Shown piece after piece: positions 8,574 to 17,982 of a stretch of DNA of 64,000 nt. The notes under the pieces are model-generated. The model saw only the letters and a program-made list of their open reading frames with translations. It made no database searches and was not told the DNA's origin. Both the position numbers and the translations under genes were made by a program. Source of the DNA: an uncultured Lachnospiraceae bacterium (lineage in GTDB: Bacteria > Bacillota > Clostridia > Lachnospirales > Lachnospiraceae); assembly GCA_910588125.1 (NCBI GenBank), contig CAJUPI010000012.1:1-64000 (forward strand), given 5' to 3'. The stretch's first letter is position 1. Each line of letters starts with the position of its first letter.

Positions 8574-11075
8574 TCACATTCCTATCAGGTCAAATTGTTC
8601 AAAAGAAACCAATACCTTATAATCCTTCTTCGGGTTTTTATACTTGATCTGCACAGATTTCAGCCGCTGGCTGTAATACCAGCCGCACTCTGCCTCTTCG
8701 AACTTTTTCCGGTGCAGGAAATGGGGAAGCTGTTCATTGTCCACAGTCACCCAATAAGGCGCCTTCTCCCGGTGGATCATATCAATGTACATGGATTCCA
8801 CCGCAGTCTCATAGTTTCCCTCCTGAATAAATTCCAGCCAGGTACGCTCTCCTGCTGTCATGATAATCTGTGTTTTCAGATATTTTCCGTTTTCATAATC
8901 CATGGTAATACCATCGTCCTCATACAGGGTAAAACTATTGTCCGCATCGGCGGCACACAGCAGATAAATGGCATCCGCCTGCTGAGTCATCAGGTTATTC
9001 AACGCGTTTCCTGCCAGGGGAATCAACGCACCGCTTCTTACATACAAAGGAATACTGGACAAGGCTACCGGAACCTTGATCGTCTGTCCTCCTGCATACT
9101 CCTCTCTGGTATAATAATCATAAAAATGAGTTCCCTCCGGCAGATAGATGCTCCGGCTCTCTGCTCCTTTCTCTACCACATTGGCCACCAACAGAGAATC
9201 CCCGAACATAAAATCCACGCCCTCCTCATAACACTTCGGGTCATTCTGGAACGCACTGCACATCGGTTCCATGATCGGCAGTCCACTCTCATGGGCACGC
9301 CTAGTCAGGGAATACAGATACGGCGTCAACTGATAGCGGAATTCGATCGCCTTGCGGATATCCTCCTTTAAATCACTGTACATCCAAGGTTCTGTTACCG
9401 TATTGTCAATGTTGGTGGAATGAATAGAGAACCGTGGCTGGAAGATCCCGTTCTGAATCCAACGCAAGAACAATTCTCCCTCTGGCGCCGGCCCATAAAA
9501 ACCGCCGATATCACAGCCCTGATTTGCCACGCCGGACAATCCCATCCCCAAAATAGTTGCAATATTATATTTTAATGCCTCCCAGCAAGTCAGATTATCC
9601 CCTGCCCAGGTCTGAGCATAACGCTGGATTCCACAGTGTCCGGAACGGCACACAATATAAGGCCTGGTATTCTCAAAGGTTTCATGTATCGCCTCATCTG
9701 TAATATGGCACATAAGATTAGACATAACGGACTTTAACTGACCGATGGTGCCTCCCTTCCCCTCAAAGTTACACCGGCAGTCTTTATCCACGATGCTGTC
9801 ATACTCACAATTGTCGTTCCAGATCGAATTGGTCCCATATTCCAGTACATTTTCTTTGAGCAACGATTTCCAATTATCACGAGTATCAGAGCTGGTAAAA
9901 TCCACAAACACGCCTTTACCACCCCACCAAGTACCGATTCCCGGTTCATCGCTGTCGCTGGACTTGACAAACATCCCCTGCTTTTTCATTTCTTCCAGCA
10001 TCGGATGGATCAGCAAAATTCCCGGTTTCACATTCGGAGTTACCGTAATGCCTCTGTCCTTCATTTGCTTAAAGAAATCCCTTGGATCCTTAAAACGCTT
10101 TTTATTCCAGGTAAATACACAACGCTTGATTCCCTTATCCGTTTCCACCGTACAATAGCCTGAGGAAAGCTGGAACCCATCTACCGGAATATTCTCCTCC
10201 CTGGTTGTATCAATAAATTCCACAATTGCCTCGTCACAGTCCGCCTCCAGTTCCGGATAATACATGGAAGAGCCCAGATAGCCCAGTGCATAGCGCGGCA
10301 GCATCGCTGACTTTCCTGTCAGATCCGTATAACGCTCCACCACCTGCCGTACCGAAGGACCGGCAATCAGAAATAGATCGATATCTCCCCCATCTGCCCG
10401 GTAACGGCTGTGCATTTTCCAATAATTGCTCTTTTCACGTCCCATATCGAAATCGCACTCATAAGTATTATGATAAAAATAGCCCACTGCCTTTTTCGTA
10501 TCCCGGTTTAATTTTATATAAAAGGGAATGTGCTTATAAAGGGAATCCGTCTCTTTGGGGTTATAGCCCATGGCGTCCTTGGGGCTCATACCCATAAATT
10601 TCTGTGCCTTGTTAAATTCTCCGCTCTTTTCCCCAAAACCATAGAAGCAATCCTCCGGCGATATCTCACTGGTGTGAATACGTCGACGGTTACTGTCCTC
10701 CTGGTAAGCTAGGTCAACAATATCCGCGTGCAGCTGTGTTCCCTCCCTGTCATAGACACAGATACGGAAGGGTTCTTTTTCTACTACTACCTTCAGCTCC
10801 CGGCCCTGAATCACCGCTTCTTTTTCCCCGTCCGTCAATGCGGCATCCGCCACAGAGATCCGTTTCCGGTAATTCTTCAGGAATTCATCCATCCGATCTT
10901 CCCAGGCTGTCATTACCAGGCTGTAGGATTCCTCTGCAAAATCTCCATCAAATCCTGCCCGGATCCGCAGTATGGAATCTGTCAGAAACCAAAGCCGAAT
11001 CTCCACACTATTGGTCATAATGGAAAAGTAATTATCCTGCTGGCGGACAGCCTCTGCTGTTGTGCAGACCTTCAT
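8574..11075 (-). CDS. Glycoside hydrolase family 31 (alpha-glucosidase/alpha-xylosidase type)
   Basis: An 833-aa retaining alpha-glycosidase. After an N-terminal beta-sandwich (~1-250) comes the TIM barrel, with nucleophile D421 in IWNDNCEYD and acid/base D493 in TWAGDN; SGHCGIQRYAQTWAG is typical of the family. C-terminal beta domains follow. There is no signal peptide, so it acts in the cytosol on imported oligosaccharide. GH31 members differ in specificity (glucose, xylose, galactose, sulfoquinovose), and I cannot choose here. An AGGAGG site lies eight bases before the ATG. It is first in the operon with TRAP system 1, divergent from an AraC regulator. Confidence 0.92.
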   Translation of the reverse strand: MKVCTTAEAVRQQDNYFSIMTNSVEIRLWFLTDSILRIRAGFDGDFAEESYSLVMTAWEDRMDEFLKNYRKRISVADAALTDGEKEAVIQGRELKVVVEKEPFRICVYDREGTQLHADIVDLAYQEDSNRRRIHTSEISPEDCFYGFGEKSGEFNKAQKFMGMSPKDAMGYNPKETDSLYKHIPFYIKLNRDTKKAVGYFYHNTYECDFDMGREKSNYWKMHSRYRADGGDIDLFLIAGPSVRQVVERYTDLTGKSAMLPRYALGYLGSSMYYPELEADCDEAIVEFIDTTREENIPVDGFQLSSGYCTVETDKGIKRCVFTWNKKRFKDPRDFFKQMKDRGITVTPNVKPGILLIHPMLEEMKKQGMFVKSSDSDEPGIGTWWGGKGVFVDFTSSDTRDNWKSLLKENVLEYGTNSIWNDNCEYDSIVDKDCRCNFEGKGGTIGQLKSVMSNLMCHITDEAIHETFENTRPYIVCRSGHCGIQRYAQTWAGDNLTCWEALKYNIATILGMGLSGVANQGCDIGGFYGPAPEGELFLRWIQNGIFQPRFSIHSTNIDNTVTEPWMYSDLKEDIRKAIEFRYQLTPYLYSLTRRAHESGLPIMEPMCSAFQNDPKCYEEGVDFMFGDSLLVANVVEKGAESRSIYLPEGTHFYDYYTREEYAGGQTIKVPVALSSIPLYVRSGALIPLAGNALNNLMTQQADAIYLLCAADADNSFTLYEDDGITMDYENGKYLKTQIIMTAGERTWLEFIQEGNYETAVESMYIDMIHREKAPYWVTVDNEQLPHFLHRKKFEEAECGWYYSQRLKSVQIKYKNPKKDYKVLVSFEQFDLIGM

Positions 11076-11195
11076 ATCTGATACCTCCTTATCATTTTTA
11101 TCTACTCAAACCGGTTTTTGTATTCTTATCATAACTAAATAATCAGTTCAAAACCAGACGAATATTGACGTGTTTTCATTAAAACTTTACATATC

Positions 11196-11224
11196 TTGCC
11201 ATTTCCTTTTCAAAATGTTATAGT
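11196..11224 (+). promoter_or_regulatory. Promoter of the AraC-type regulator gene
   Basis: TTGCCA (11196-11201), a 17-bp spacer and TATAGT (11219-11224), about 50 bp before the regulator ATG. A second candidate (TTGACG-17-TACATA) lies ~30 bp upstream. The GH31 operon must start in the same 198-bp divergent region. Confidence 0.6.
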
Positions 11225-11273
11225 ATTAAAGTAGGAATGAAAATAATGTTTAGATAAAATGAAAGGATAGCTT

Positions 11274-12113
11274 ATGATTGATCAGGCCGGAATCCGAATG
11301 GCACAGGGCGCCACCATTGCCTGTGAACGAGTCAGCGGAATGAATGACAATATGATGAAATCCCACTATCACAATTATTATGAGCTTTATTTTCTGGAAG
11401 ATGGCGAGCGCTATCACATGCTGCAGGATAACCGGTATGTGATGCATCCAAAGGAGTTGATTCTATTCTCCCCCTATGTCCTGCACCGCTCCTACGGCGA
11501 CGAGAATATTCCTTTCCGGCGCCTGGTCCTGTATTTTCACAGAGACGAGATCGAATGCCGGCAGCTTAAGGAGGCTCTTGATTCAGGCAACGGTATGTAT
11601 CACCCGGATTCCCGGATGTGGCAGGTCCTGCACCGTTTTCTGGAAACGCTGCTCTATGAGCAAGACCGTTCTTCAGAATTATCCAGAGCTTACCAGCATA
11701 CCGTTTTAAATATGCTCTTGTTTTCGATTGTTTTTCAGGTACAACGGCAGGATCCTGCCAGGAAAGAAGACCGATACCGGATGAGTCAGGTCATCAGCTA
11801 TATTCACAACCACTATCAGGAAGATATTTGTCTGGATGCACTGGCCCGGAGATTCTATATCAGCCCCTATTATCTGTGCCGGGAGTTCAAGCGCCATACC
11901 AACAGCACAGTAATTCAGTATGTAAATATCACCCGGGTAATGAATGCTCAGAGAAAATTTATGGAAACGGATAAGAATATTACAGAAATCTGTAATGAAA
12001 CCGGCTTTTCTAACCTGACGCACTTTAATCGTGTATTCAAATCAGTAACCGGAATGACCCCGTCCGGATACCGGAAAACCCATCAGAATCTGATCGGCGG
12101 ATATACGCCATAA
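11274..12113 (+). CDS. AraC family transcriptional regulator
   Basis: A 279-aa regulator with an N-terminal cupin-like sensor (~20-110, HYHNYYELYFLEDG) and two C-terminal helix-turn-helix motifs (~175-275, with LARRFYISPYYLCREFKRHT and ITEICNETGFSNLTHFNRVFK). This layout is typical of AraC activators of sugar metabolism. It is divergent from the GH31-TRAP operon and most likely controls it. The ATG follows AAAGGATAGCTT. The ligand is unknown. Confidence 0.92.
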   Translation: MIDQAGIRMAQGATIACERVSGMNDNMMKSHYHNYYELYFLEDGERYHMLQDNRYVMHPKELILFSPYVLHRSYGDENIPFRRLVLYFHRDEIECRQLKEALDSGNGMYHPDSRMWQVLHRFLETLLYEQDRSSELSRAYQHTVLNMLLFSIVFQVQRQDPARKEDRYRMSQVISYIHNHYQEDICLDALARRFYISPYYLCREFKRHTNSTVIQYVNITRVMNAQRKFMETDKNITEICNETGFSNLTHFNRVFKSVTGMTPSGYRKTHQNLIGGYTP

Positions 12114-12119
12114 AAAACA

Positions 12120-12158
12120 GAAGCACTGACATTTTCCTGGCGAATTTGTCAGTGCTTC
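12120..12158. terminator. Bidirectional terminator between convergent genes
   Basis: Perfect 12-bp arms GAAGCACTGACA (12120-12131) and TGTCAGTGCTTC (12147-12158). On the minus strand the stem is followed by TGTTTTTTA, a good rho-independent signal. The stop codon of the carboxypeptidase gene lies inside the stem. Confidence 0.85.
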
Positions 12159-13717
12159 TTGCCGTTCTTTGGCAGCCTGTATTTTTGTCTGCCCGGTGCA
12201 TTTCCCTTTGTCCTTCTCTGTTCCAGCAAAACTTTAAATTCATCGCTGGAAATCCCAATATCCTGAAGCCGCTGTTGACGCCGTTGGTAACGCAGCATCC
12301 GATCCGCAGATTCTCTCCGTTTCTGGTTTCTGCTCCAAAACACGACGCCATACCCCAGTGCCGCCGCCAGTATCGCTGCCAGCATTCCCCAGACAATACC
12401 GGGAATACGAAAATTTCTTCTGGCATCCTGAATATTTCTTTCTCTTTCCACCTCGTCGCTTGCTGATTCCTCATTCATCGCCTGAACAGAATCAACGGTG
12501 GTATCTGCCGGCTGCTGGTTTTCCGTCCCCACGCTTTCCTGTTCCTTTACAGGGATCTCCGCTATGGACGGCAATATCTCCGGGCTCTTCCGGCCAACCA
12601 TCAAATAAGCGGTTCCAACCGTATGCCCGCCATAATCATACGTGATCTGTGCCGCCGCATGTTCCGGCGCTTCCGCCGGAAGATCATATGAAATCGCCGA
12701 AGTAGTATCCGAGAATTCTGCATTGGAAGGCAAGGTGAGCCGGCGGTTCTCCTGAACATATAATACTGACAGATCGGTAACCGGAAGTCCTGCTATCGTC
12801 ATATCGTTCTCAACCGAAGTATAAGCTGTATCAAATTCAGCAATCTCTAAAGAACGGAAATTGCGAAAGCCAAAATTCAGCATCGTCCGAGTGTCTGTAT
12901 AATGCGTCCTGTGGCCGTTCAATACAACCGTAATTAACTGCATTTCTCCCCGTCTGGCACAGGTAACCAATGTATTGCCGGCAAGTGTCGTGTATCCCGT
13001 CTTGCCGCCGACAGCTCCCGGGAAATAATTCGGGCTGTTTTTCTTTATCATCTGGTGACCCGGATAGATCCGCAGGCCATCCGGATTTCTTTTGGTGGGA
13101 GGAAGATCGTAATAAAGCGTGGATGCAATCTGAGCGAAGGTTTCATTCTGAAAAGCAGCCTGGGCAATTAATGCCATATCATGCGCCGAAGTGTAGTGAT
13201 CCGGATCATTAAGGCCGCTAGGATTATTGAAATGGGAATCTGTACATCCCAGAGAGGTTGCCTTGGCATTCATCATGGCAGAAAAAGCTTCTCTGGATCC
13301 TGCTATATGTTCTGCCAATGCGTTTGCCGCTTCATTCGCCGACTTGAGCATCATGGCATAAAGGCAATCCAGAACCGTCAGCCTGTCGCCCTCCTCCAGG
13401 TTGGCATTACTGCTGTTTATTTCTACATTATACACCGCATTGTGCGAAAAGGTCACCACCTCATCCATCGAACAGTTTTCAATGATAATCAATGCTGTCA
13501 GGATCTTGGTAATGCTGGCAGGAAAATATTGTTCATGAATATTTTTCGCATACAAAATAGCGCCGGAATTGCCATCCAGCAAAATACCACCCTCAGCGGA
13601 AATCGACGGACCATCCGGCCAGTCCGGGGCGGCAAAGGTCTGACTGGAAAATTGTCCGGCAAACAGCACCAAACATAGAAGGAAGGACAGAAGTCCTTTT
13701 TTCTTGGTCAGCTTCAT
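12149..13717 (-). CDS. Serine-type D-Ala-D-Ala carboxypeptidase (peptidase S11)
   Basis: A 522-aa penicillin-binding carboxypeptidase that trims peptidoglycan stem peptides. It has a signal peptide (~1-30, cleaved near TFAA), then the three active-site motifs: S68-ITK71, S126-A-N128 and K239-T-G241. A DacF/DacA C-terminal beta domain follows. The C-terminus has a membrane helix (~438-460) and a basic, Arg/Lys/Gln-rich cytosolic tail of ~60 residues, longer than usual. AGGAG lies nine bases before the ATG. It may act in envelope maintenance or sporulation. Confidence 0.93.
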   Translation of the reverse strand: MKLTKKKGLLSFLLCLVLFAGQFSSQTFAAPDWPDGPSISAEGGILLDGNSGAILYAKNIHEQYFPASITKILTALIIIENCSMDEVVTFSHNAVYNVEINSSNANLEEGDRLTVLDCLYAMMLKSANEAANALAEHIAGSREAFSAMMNAKATSLGCTDSHFNNPSGLNDPDHYTSAHDMALIAQAAFQNETFAQIASTLYYDLPPTKRNPDGLRIYPGHQMIKKNSPNYFPGAVGGKTGYTTLAGNTLVTCARRGEMQLITVVLNGHRTHYTDTRTMLNFGFRNFRSLEIAEFDTAYTSVENDMTIAGLPVTDLSVLYVQENRRLTLPSNAEFSDTTSAISYDLPAEAPEHAAAQITYDYGGHTVGTAYLMVGRKSPEILPSIAEIPVKEQESVGTENQQPADTTVDSVQAMNEESASDEVERERNIQDARRNFRIPGIVWGMLAAILAAALGYGVVFWSRNQKRRESADRMLRYQRRQQRLQDIGISSDEFKVLLEQRRTKGNAPGRQKYRLPKNGKKH

Positions 13718-13762
13718 AAGTCAAAATCTCCTGGTTTCGCATAACTACTGATATTAAATATC

Positions 13763-13791
13763 TTTATAGTATAATAGAAATCTTCACACAA
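13763..13791 (-). promoter_or_regulatory. Promoter of the carboxypeptidase gene
   Basis: Minus strand: TTGTGT (13791-13786), a 17-bp spacer, TATAAA (13768-13763). It lies ~45 bp before the ATG. Confidence 0.55.
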
Positions 13792-13816
13792 GTAAAGAAA
13801 AATTATTACAAGTTTG

Positions 13817-14509
13817 TTACAAATCTTCTTTCCTTACCATCCAAAGCCATGCCAGACAGCCGAAAAATACCGTCAGGACACTGATTCCATAAACCGCTCC
13901 GATCCTTGCTGCCGTATCCATAAAAAACGGTTCCGGTACAATATTAATCAAAAGATCCGTTTGAGGATCCAACATCCACAAATCATTATCAAAAAAGATA
14001 TGGTGGAAGACGATAAAATATTTGGAAAAATTACTGGAAATAATTCCGGCCAATACCGCTAACAATGTAAAAAATATCAGGGTTCCGGCACAGATTGCGC
14101 GGGGCAAAAGCCGTTTCCAATCAGCTTTGCTCCAAAGAAGGAATGCCAGAACTGCCAGTATCGCAACCAGGCAGCCTCGCCGGATAGCGATTGCTCCCAG
14201 AAACAGACCCCGGACATCTTCCATATGGGCAATCTCCCTCTCGCTGAAAAATTCTCGCGGCTGGCCGTCTACTATCGCCGGTACATGCAAATCCTCACGT
14301 TTCCCCCGCAAATAAGCCATCATTTCTTTGGTCACGTCTAATAGATCATCCATTTCCATGTGTACTGCCTCTAATACATGGTATTTGCGGTATTCTTTTT
14401 CATAATAGCCGGGCGTCCAGTACGTAACTGCTTCTATGGAGGTAATCAGCAAGGCAATCATCAGGGCAAATGCCAAGAACAACCCCAATACGGTATGAAT
14501 CAGCTTCAT
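13817..14509 (-). CDS. TIGR01906/DUF1461-type integral membrane protein
   Basis: A 230-aa membrane protein with an N-terminal helix (~5-30), an extracytoplasmic loop containing the family-like YWTPGYYEKEY and MEMDDLLDVTKEMMAYLRG segments, then three more helices. These match the TIGR01906 membrane family, whose function is unknown. I start at 14509 (GAAAGGAATAATACC before ATG) rather than 14566, since the extra 19 residues have no ribosome site and are unlike the family. It stands alone, in the same direction as the carboxypeptidase. Confidence 0.75.
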   Translation of the reverse strand: MKLIHTVLGLFLAFALMIALLITSIEAVTYWTPGYYEKEYRKYHVLEAVHMEMDDLLDVTKEMMAYLRGKREDLHVPAIVDGQPREFFSEREIAHMEDVRGLFLGAIAIRRGCLVAILAVLAFLLWSKADWKRLLPRAICAGTLIFFTLLAVLAGIISSNFSKYFIVFHHIFFDNDLWMLDPQTDLLINIVPEPFFMDTAARIGAVYGISVLTVFFGCLAWLWMVRKEDL

Positions 14510-14740
14510 GGTATTATTCCTTTCATAGTAGATCCAATTGTTTTTTATGAAGCTATCATACACCATGAGGGAAGAATTTTACAAGCCTAAATCAGAACGG
14601 AATTCAGAATAAAAGTGAAAAAAGAAAATGAAATATGTCAAAACCTGTATTGTAATAATCAATCGTTTCTAGTATACTTGTTCTGTTTCACTCCACTCTA
14701 TAGAAAGGAGCCTGCGCTCGCGCAGAACATTCCAAAACAT

Positions 14741-15385
14741 ATGCCAGAACAATTAACGGTATTTTTCATCATAGAAATGATCGGAACGGCGGCTTTTGCC
14801 TGTTCCGGCGGCATGGTCGCTATCAAAAAGCACCTCGATCTTTTGGGCATTATCGTATTGGGAGTCACCACCGCCGTAGGCGGCGGGATGATCCGCGACC
14901 TGATTATCGGCATCCACCCTCCCACTCTGTTTGTAAAACCGGTCTATGTCTGGATGGCTTTTTTATCGGTCTTCCTCCTGTTTATCATTGTAAGATTCTG
15001 CCGGATCACCATAGCCGCCCTGGAATCTGACCTGTATGAACGAGTGATGAACCTCTTAGACGCCATCGGCCTGGGTGCTTTCACCGTCGTAGGCATTGAC
15101 ACGGCAATTGAAGCCGGCTTCGGGGACTATCGGTTTCTTATGATTTTTTTAGGAACTATCACGGGAGTCGGCGGCGGCATCCTGCGGGATATGATGGCAG
15201 GGCAAACCCCGGCAGTGCTGAAAAAGCACGTATATGCCTGCGCTTCCATCGCCGGGGCTGTCTGCTATGTCAGCCTGCTGAGTCTGCTTGGCAATGACCT
15301 CTCCATGATAATCAGCGCACTCCTGGTAGTCGTCATCCGGATTCTGGCCCGCAAATACCGGTGGAATCTGCCGACGGCAATGTAA
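14741..15385 (+). CDS. TRIC-like cation channel / UPF0126 membrane protein
   Basis: A 214-aa protein with seven predicted helices arranged as two UPF0126 repeats, each with a Gly-rich signature: TAVGGGMIRDLI (~48) and TGVGGGILRDMM (~134). Bacterial members resemble eukaryotic TRIC potassium channels, and some are near glycine or NAD genes. The start is uncertain: AAAGGAG (14704-14710) is about 30 nt before ATG 14741, with a small CTGCGC-TC-GCGCAG hairpin between. An upstream non-ATG start is possible. Confidence 0.8.
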   Translation: MPEQLTVFFIIEMIGTAAFACSGGMVAIKKHLDLLGIIVLGVTTAVGGGMIRDLIIGIHPPTLFVKPVYVWMAFLSVFLLFIIVRFCRITIAALESDLYERVMNLLDAIGLGAFTVVGIDTAIEAGFGDYRFLMIFLGTITGVGGGILRDMMAGQTPAVLKKHVYACASIAGAVCYVSLLSLLGNDLSMIISALLVVVIRILARKYRWNLPTAM

Positions 15386-15412
15386 AAGCCTTACTCACGA
15401 AAGGAGCCTCCC

Positions 15413-15955
15413 ATGGATTTTTTAACTTATCTCTGGCAGCTGGACAGTTCGCTGCTTCTTTGGTTTCAATCCCTCCGTCAGGAATGGATGACCCCTTTCT
15501 GGAAATTCATCACTTCACTGGGCGACGCCGGCTGGTTCTGGATTGTCCTGGCACTGCTGCTTTTATGCTTTCGCCGCACCCGCCGGGCCGGCCTGGCTGC
15601 CTTCATCGCCCTTGCTGTCGGCGCTTTGATTACTAATATTATCTGCAAACCTGCATTCGCCCGCGTCCGCCCCTACGAGGCCATTGACGGCCTGATTCTG
15701 TTGGTCGAAAAACAGAAGGATTTCTCCTTCCCTTCCGGCCATTCCTGTGCCTCCTTCGCCGCTGTCACAGCTCTTAGAAGGCACCTTCCCCGGCAGGCGG
15801 TCGCCGGACTGTTAATTCTCGCCACTCTCATCGCCGTCTCCCGGCTTTATGTCGGCGTCCACTATCCCAGCGATGTCCTCGGCGGGATTTTCATCGGAGC
15901 CTTTGCCGGCTGGATCGCCGGCAAAATCATCAGGCCCCCTTCTTCCCTCTCTTAA
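15413..15955 (+). CDS. PAP2-family membrane phosphatase
   Basis: A 180-aa membrane phosphatase. All three acid-phosphatase motifs are present: KPAFARVRP (~84), PSGHSCAS (~108) and SRLYVGVHYPSDVLGG (~143). Family members dephosphorylate undecaprenyl pyrophosphate or phosphatidylglycerol phosphate at the outer face. GAAAGGAG lies six bases before the ATG and 27 bp after the TRIC-like gene, so the two are probably co-transcribed. Its 3' end overlaps the convergent V-ATPase D gene by 26 bp. Confidence 0.9.
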   Translation: MDFLTYLWQLDSSLLLWFQSLRQEWMTPFWKFITSLGDAGWFWIVLALLLLCFRRTRRAGLAAFIALAVGALITNIICKPAFARVRPYEAIDGLILLVEKQKDFSFPSGHSCASFAAVTALRRHLPRQAVAGLLILATLIAVSRLYVGVHYPSDVLGGIFIGAFAGWIAGKIIRPPSSLS

Positions 15956-16550
15956 TCACCTTCAGGCGGGTGAACTCTTCTCGATCCTTTTCTTCCAATG
16001 CATTGGTAATATCTGCCACCAATGCCTGATAAGCCGGAATCGTAATGTTCTTCAACGCATTCGCCCGCTTCTGTGTCTTGCGGATACTCGCCGCCAGCCG
16101 ATAGGCAGAATTCTCCACCATCGACAGCTTGATCGTCAGATCCTTCACCCGCTCAAAATGCTGCCGTGCCTCGTCTAATGACTCTCTCGTGCTATAATAC
16201 GCATAAGACAGCTTCATCGGAGCCGGTTCGTGCTGCACCAGAGGGATCTCCGTCCCCATGATGCTGCGGGTCTTGATGCGGATTGAATTCTCCACCGGCA
16301 CAGAAGCCGCCATCTCCTCCACAAAATGAATACCCAGTTCTATATTCGCTTGCTGCAGCGCCTTGTACGCCTCCGTATAGGTGGTATCAATCTCTGACTG
16401 GATCTCCTTCGCCTGATCAATCAACCCCATCAGCTCCCGCAGCAGGATGTTACGTTTTTTGTCCATCAGCTCATATCCCTGGCTGGCAAGAGCCAGAGAA
16501 TTCTTCGCCAGTATCAGATTGCCCTTGGTGGGAAATGTATTCGGGTTCAT
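15930..16550 (-). CDS. ntpD: V-type ATPase subunit D
   Basis: A 206-aa central-stalk subunit linking the A3B3 head to the membrane rotor. It shows the family N-terminus (NTFPTKGNLILAKNSLALASQGYELMDKKRN) and long coiled-coil N- and C-terminal helices. It is the last gene of the nine-gene operon, 12 nt after subunit B. Its final 26 bp overlap the convergent PAP2 gene, so no terminator fits between them. Confidence 0.95.
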   Translation of the reverse strand: MNPNTFPTKGNLILAKNSLALASQGYELMDKKRNILLRELMGLIDQAKEIQSEIDTTYTEAYKALQQANIELGIHFVEEMAASVPVENSIRIKTRSIMGTEIPLVQHEPAPMKLSYAYYSTRESLDEARQHFERVKDLTIKLSMVENSAYRLAASIRKTQKRANALKNITIPAYQALVADITNALEEKDREEFTRLKVIKRGKKGA

Positions 16551-16562
16551 AGGCCTTCCCCC

Positions 16563-17969
16563 TTATCTGACAACCGAACCGGCATTTTCGCTGCTCTTCT
16601 GGCCGTAATACTGATCCAGCAGTTTCGTATCAATCCGGTCCAGCTCCTCTCTCGGCAGCATCCGCAGAAGCTCCCAGCCAATTTTCAGCGTTGCCATAAT
16701 ATTCCGGTTGTCATGAGGATCCTGCCCCACAAACCGTCTCTCAAACTCCCGGCCAAATTCCAGATATTTCTTATCCAGCGGCGATAATTCATCTTCACCG
16801 ATAACCGAAGCCAGGGCACGGGCATCTCCCACTTTGGCATAACACGAAAAAAGCTGATTGGCTACTGCCTGATGATCTCCTCGCGTATAACCCTCGCCAA
16901 TCCCGTCCTTCATTAACCGGGAAAGGCTGGGCAGCACGTTAATCGGCGGATAGATGGACTGCCCGTTGAGACTGCGGTCCAATACAATCTGCCCTTCTGT
17001 GATATAACCTGTCAGATCGGGAATCGGGTGAGTGATATCATCATTTGGCATAGTCAGAATCGGTATTTGCGTCACCGAGCCATTGACTCCCCGCACAATT
17101 CCTGCCCGCTCATAGATCGCCGCCAGCTCACTGTACAGATACCCCGGAAATCCTTTTCGGGAAGGAATCTCTCCTTTAGATGATGATACCTCACGCATCG
17201 CCTCTGCAAACGAAGTCATATCTGTCAGGATCACCAGAATATGCATATTCTTTTCAAAAGCCAAATACTCGGCCAGAGTCAGCGCCACCTTCGGGGTAAT
17301 CAAACGCTCCACCACTGGATCGTTCGCCAGATTGATAAACATCGCCACATGGGAAGATACGCCGCTTTCTTCAAAAGTACGGCGGAAAAATTCAGCGACA
17401 TCATGCTTGACCCCCATCGCCGCAAACACAATCGCAAACTCTTCATCCGAATCGTCCCCCAGCGACGCCTGTTGCACGATCTGTGCCGCCAACTGGTCAT
17501 GAGGCAAGCCGTTTCCCGAAAAGATCGGCAGCTTCTGCCCACGAATCAATGTCATCAGGCCGTCAATCGCCGAGATTCCGGTACGGATATAATTCCGGGG
17601 ATATTCACGAGTCACCGGATTTAACGGCTGCCCGTTGACATCCAGCCTCTTGTCCGAAAGTATTTCGCCCAGGCCGTCGATCGGAACTCCGATGCCATTG
17701 AAGGTACGGCCCAGCATTTCTTCTGATACTCCCAGCTCCATCGGATGCCCCGTCAGCCGGGTGTGTACTCCCCGCAGAGACAATCCTTCCGTACCTTCAA
17801 ATACCTGAATCACCGCACGATCCTCGTCAACCTCAATGATGCGGCCCAGCTTCTTCCTGCCATTCCCCGCCGTCATCTCTACAATCTCATCATAGGCGGC
17901 GCCCTGAACGCCCTCCAGCACAACCATCGGACCATTGATGGAGCTCAAGCCTAAATATTCAATTGCCAT
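16563..17969 (-). CDS. ntpB: V-type ATPase subunit B (non-catalytic)
   Basis: A 468-aa regulatory nucleotide-binding subunit of the A3B3 hexamer. It has the N-terminal beta barrel (~1-75) and the central fold with FSGNGLPHDQLAAQI (~151) in place of a full Walker A. Further family motifs are LTDMTSFAEAMREVS (~248) and PSLSRLMKDGIGEGYTRGDH (~340). GGAGGGATGGGAA precedes the ATG, 13 nt after subunit A. Length and order are normal. Confidence 0.96.
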   Translation of the reverse strand: MAIEYLGLSSINGPMVVLEGVQGAAYDEIVEMTAGNGRKKLGRIIEVDEDRAVIQVFEGTEGLSLRGVHTRLTGHPMELGVSEEMLGRTFNGIGVPIDGLGEILSDKRLDVNGQPLNPVTREYPRNYIRTGISAIDGLMTLIRGQKLPIFSGNGLPHDQLAAQIVQQASLGDDSDEEFAIVFAAMGVKHDVAEFFRRTFEESGVSSHVAMFINLANDPVVERLITPKVALTLAEYLAFEKNMHILVILTDMTSFAEAMREVSSSKGEIPSRKGFPGYLYSELAAIYERAGIVRGVNGSVTQIPILTMPNDDITHPIPDLTGYITEGQIVLDRSLNGQSIYPPINVLPSLSRLMKDGIGEGYTRGDHQAVANQLFSCYAKVGDARALASVIGEDELSPLDKKYLEFGREFERRFVGQDPHDNRNIMATLKIGWELLRMLPREELDRIDTKLLDQYYGQKSSENAGSVVR

Positions 17970-17982
17970 TTCCCATCCCTCC

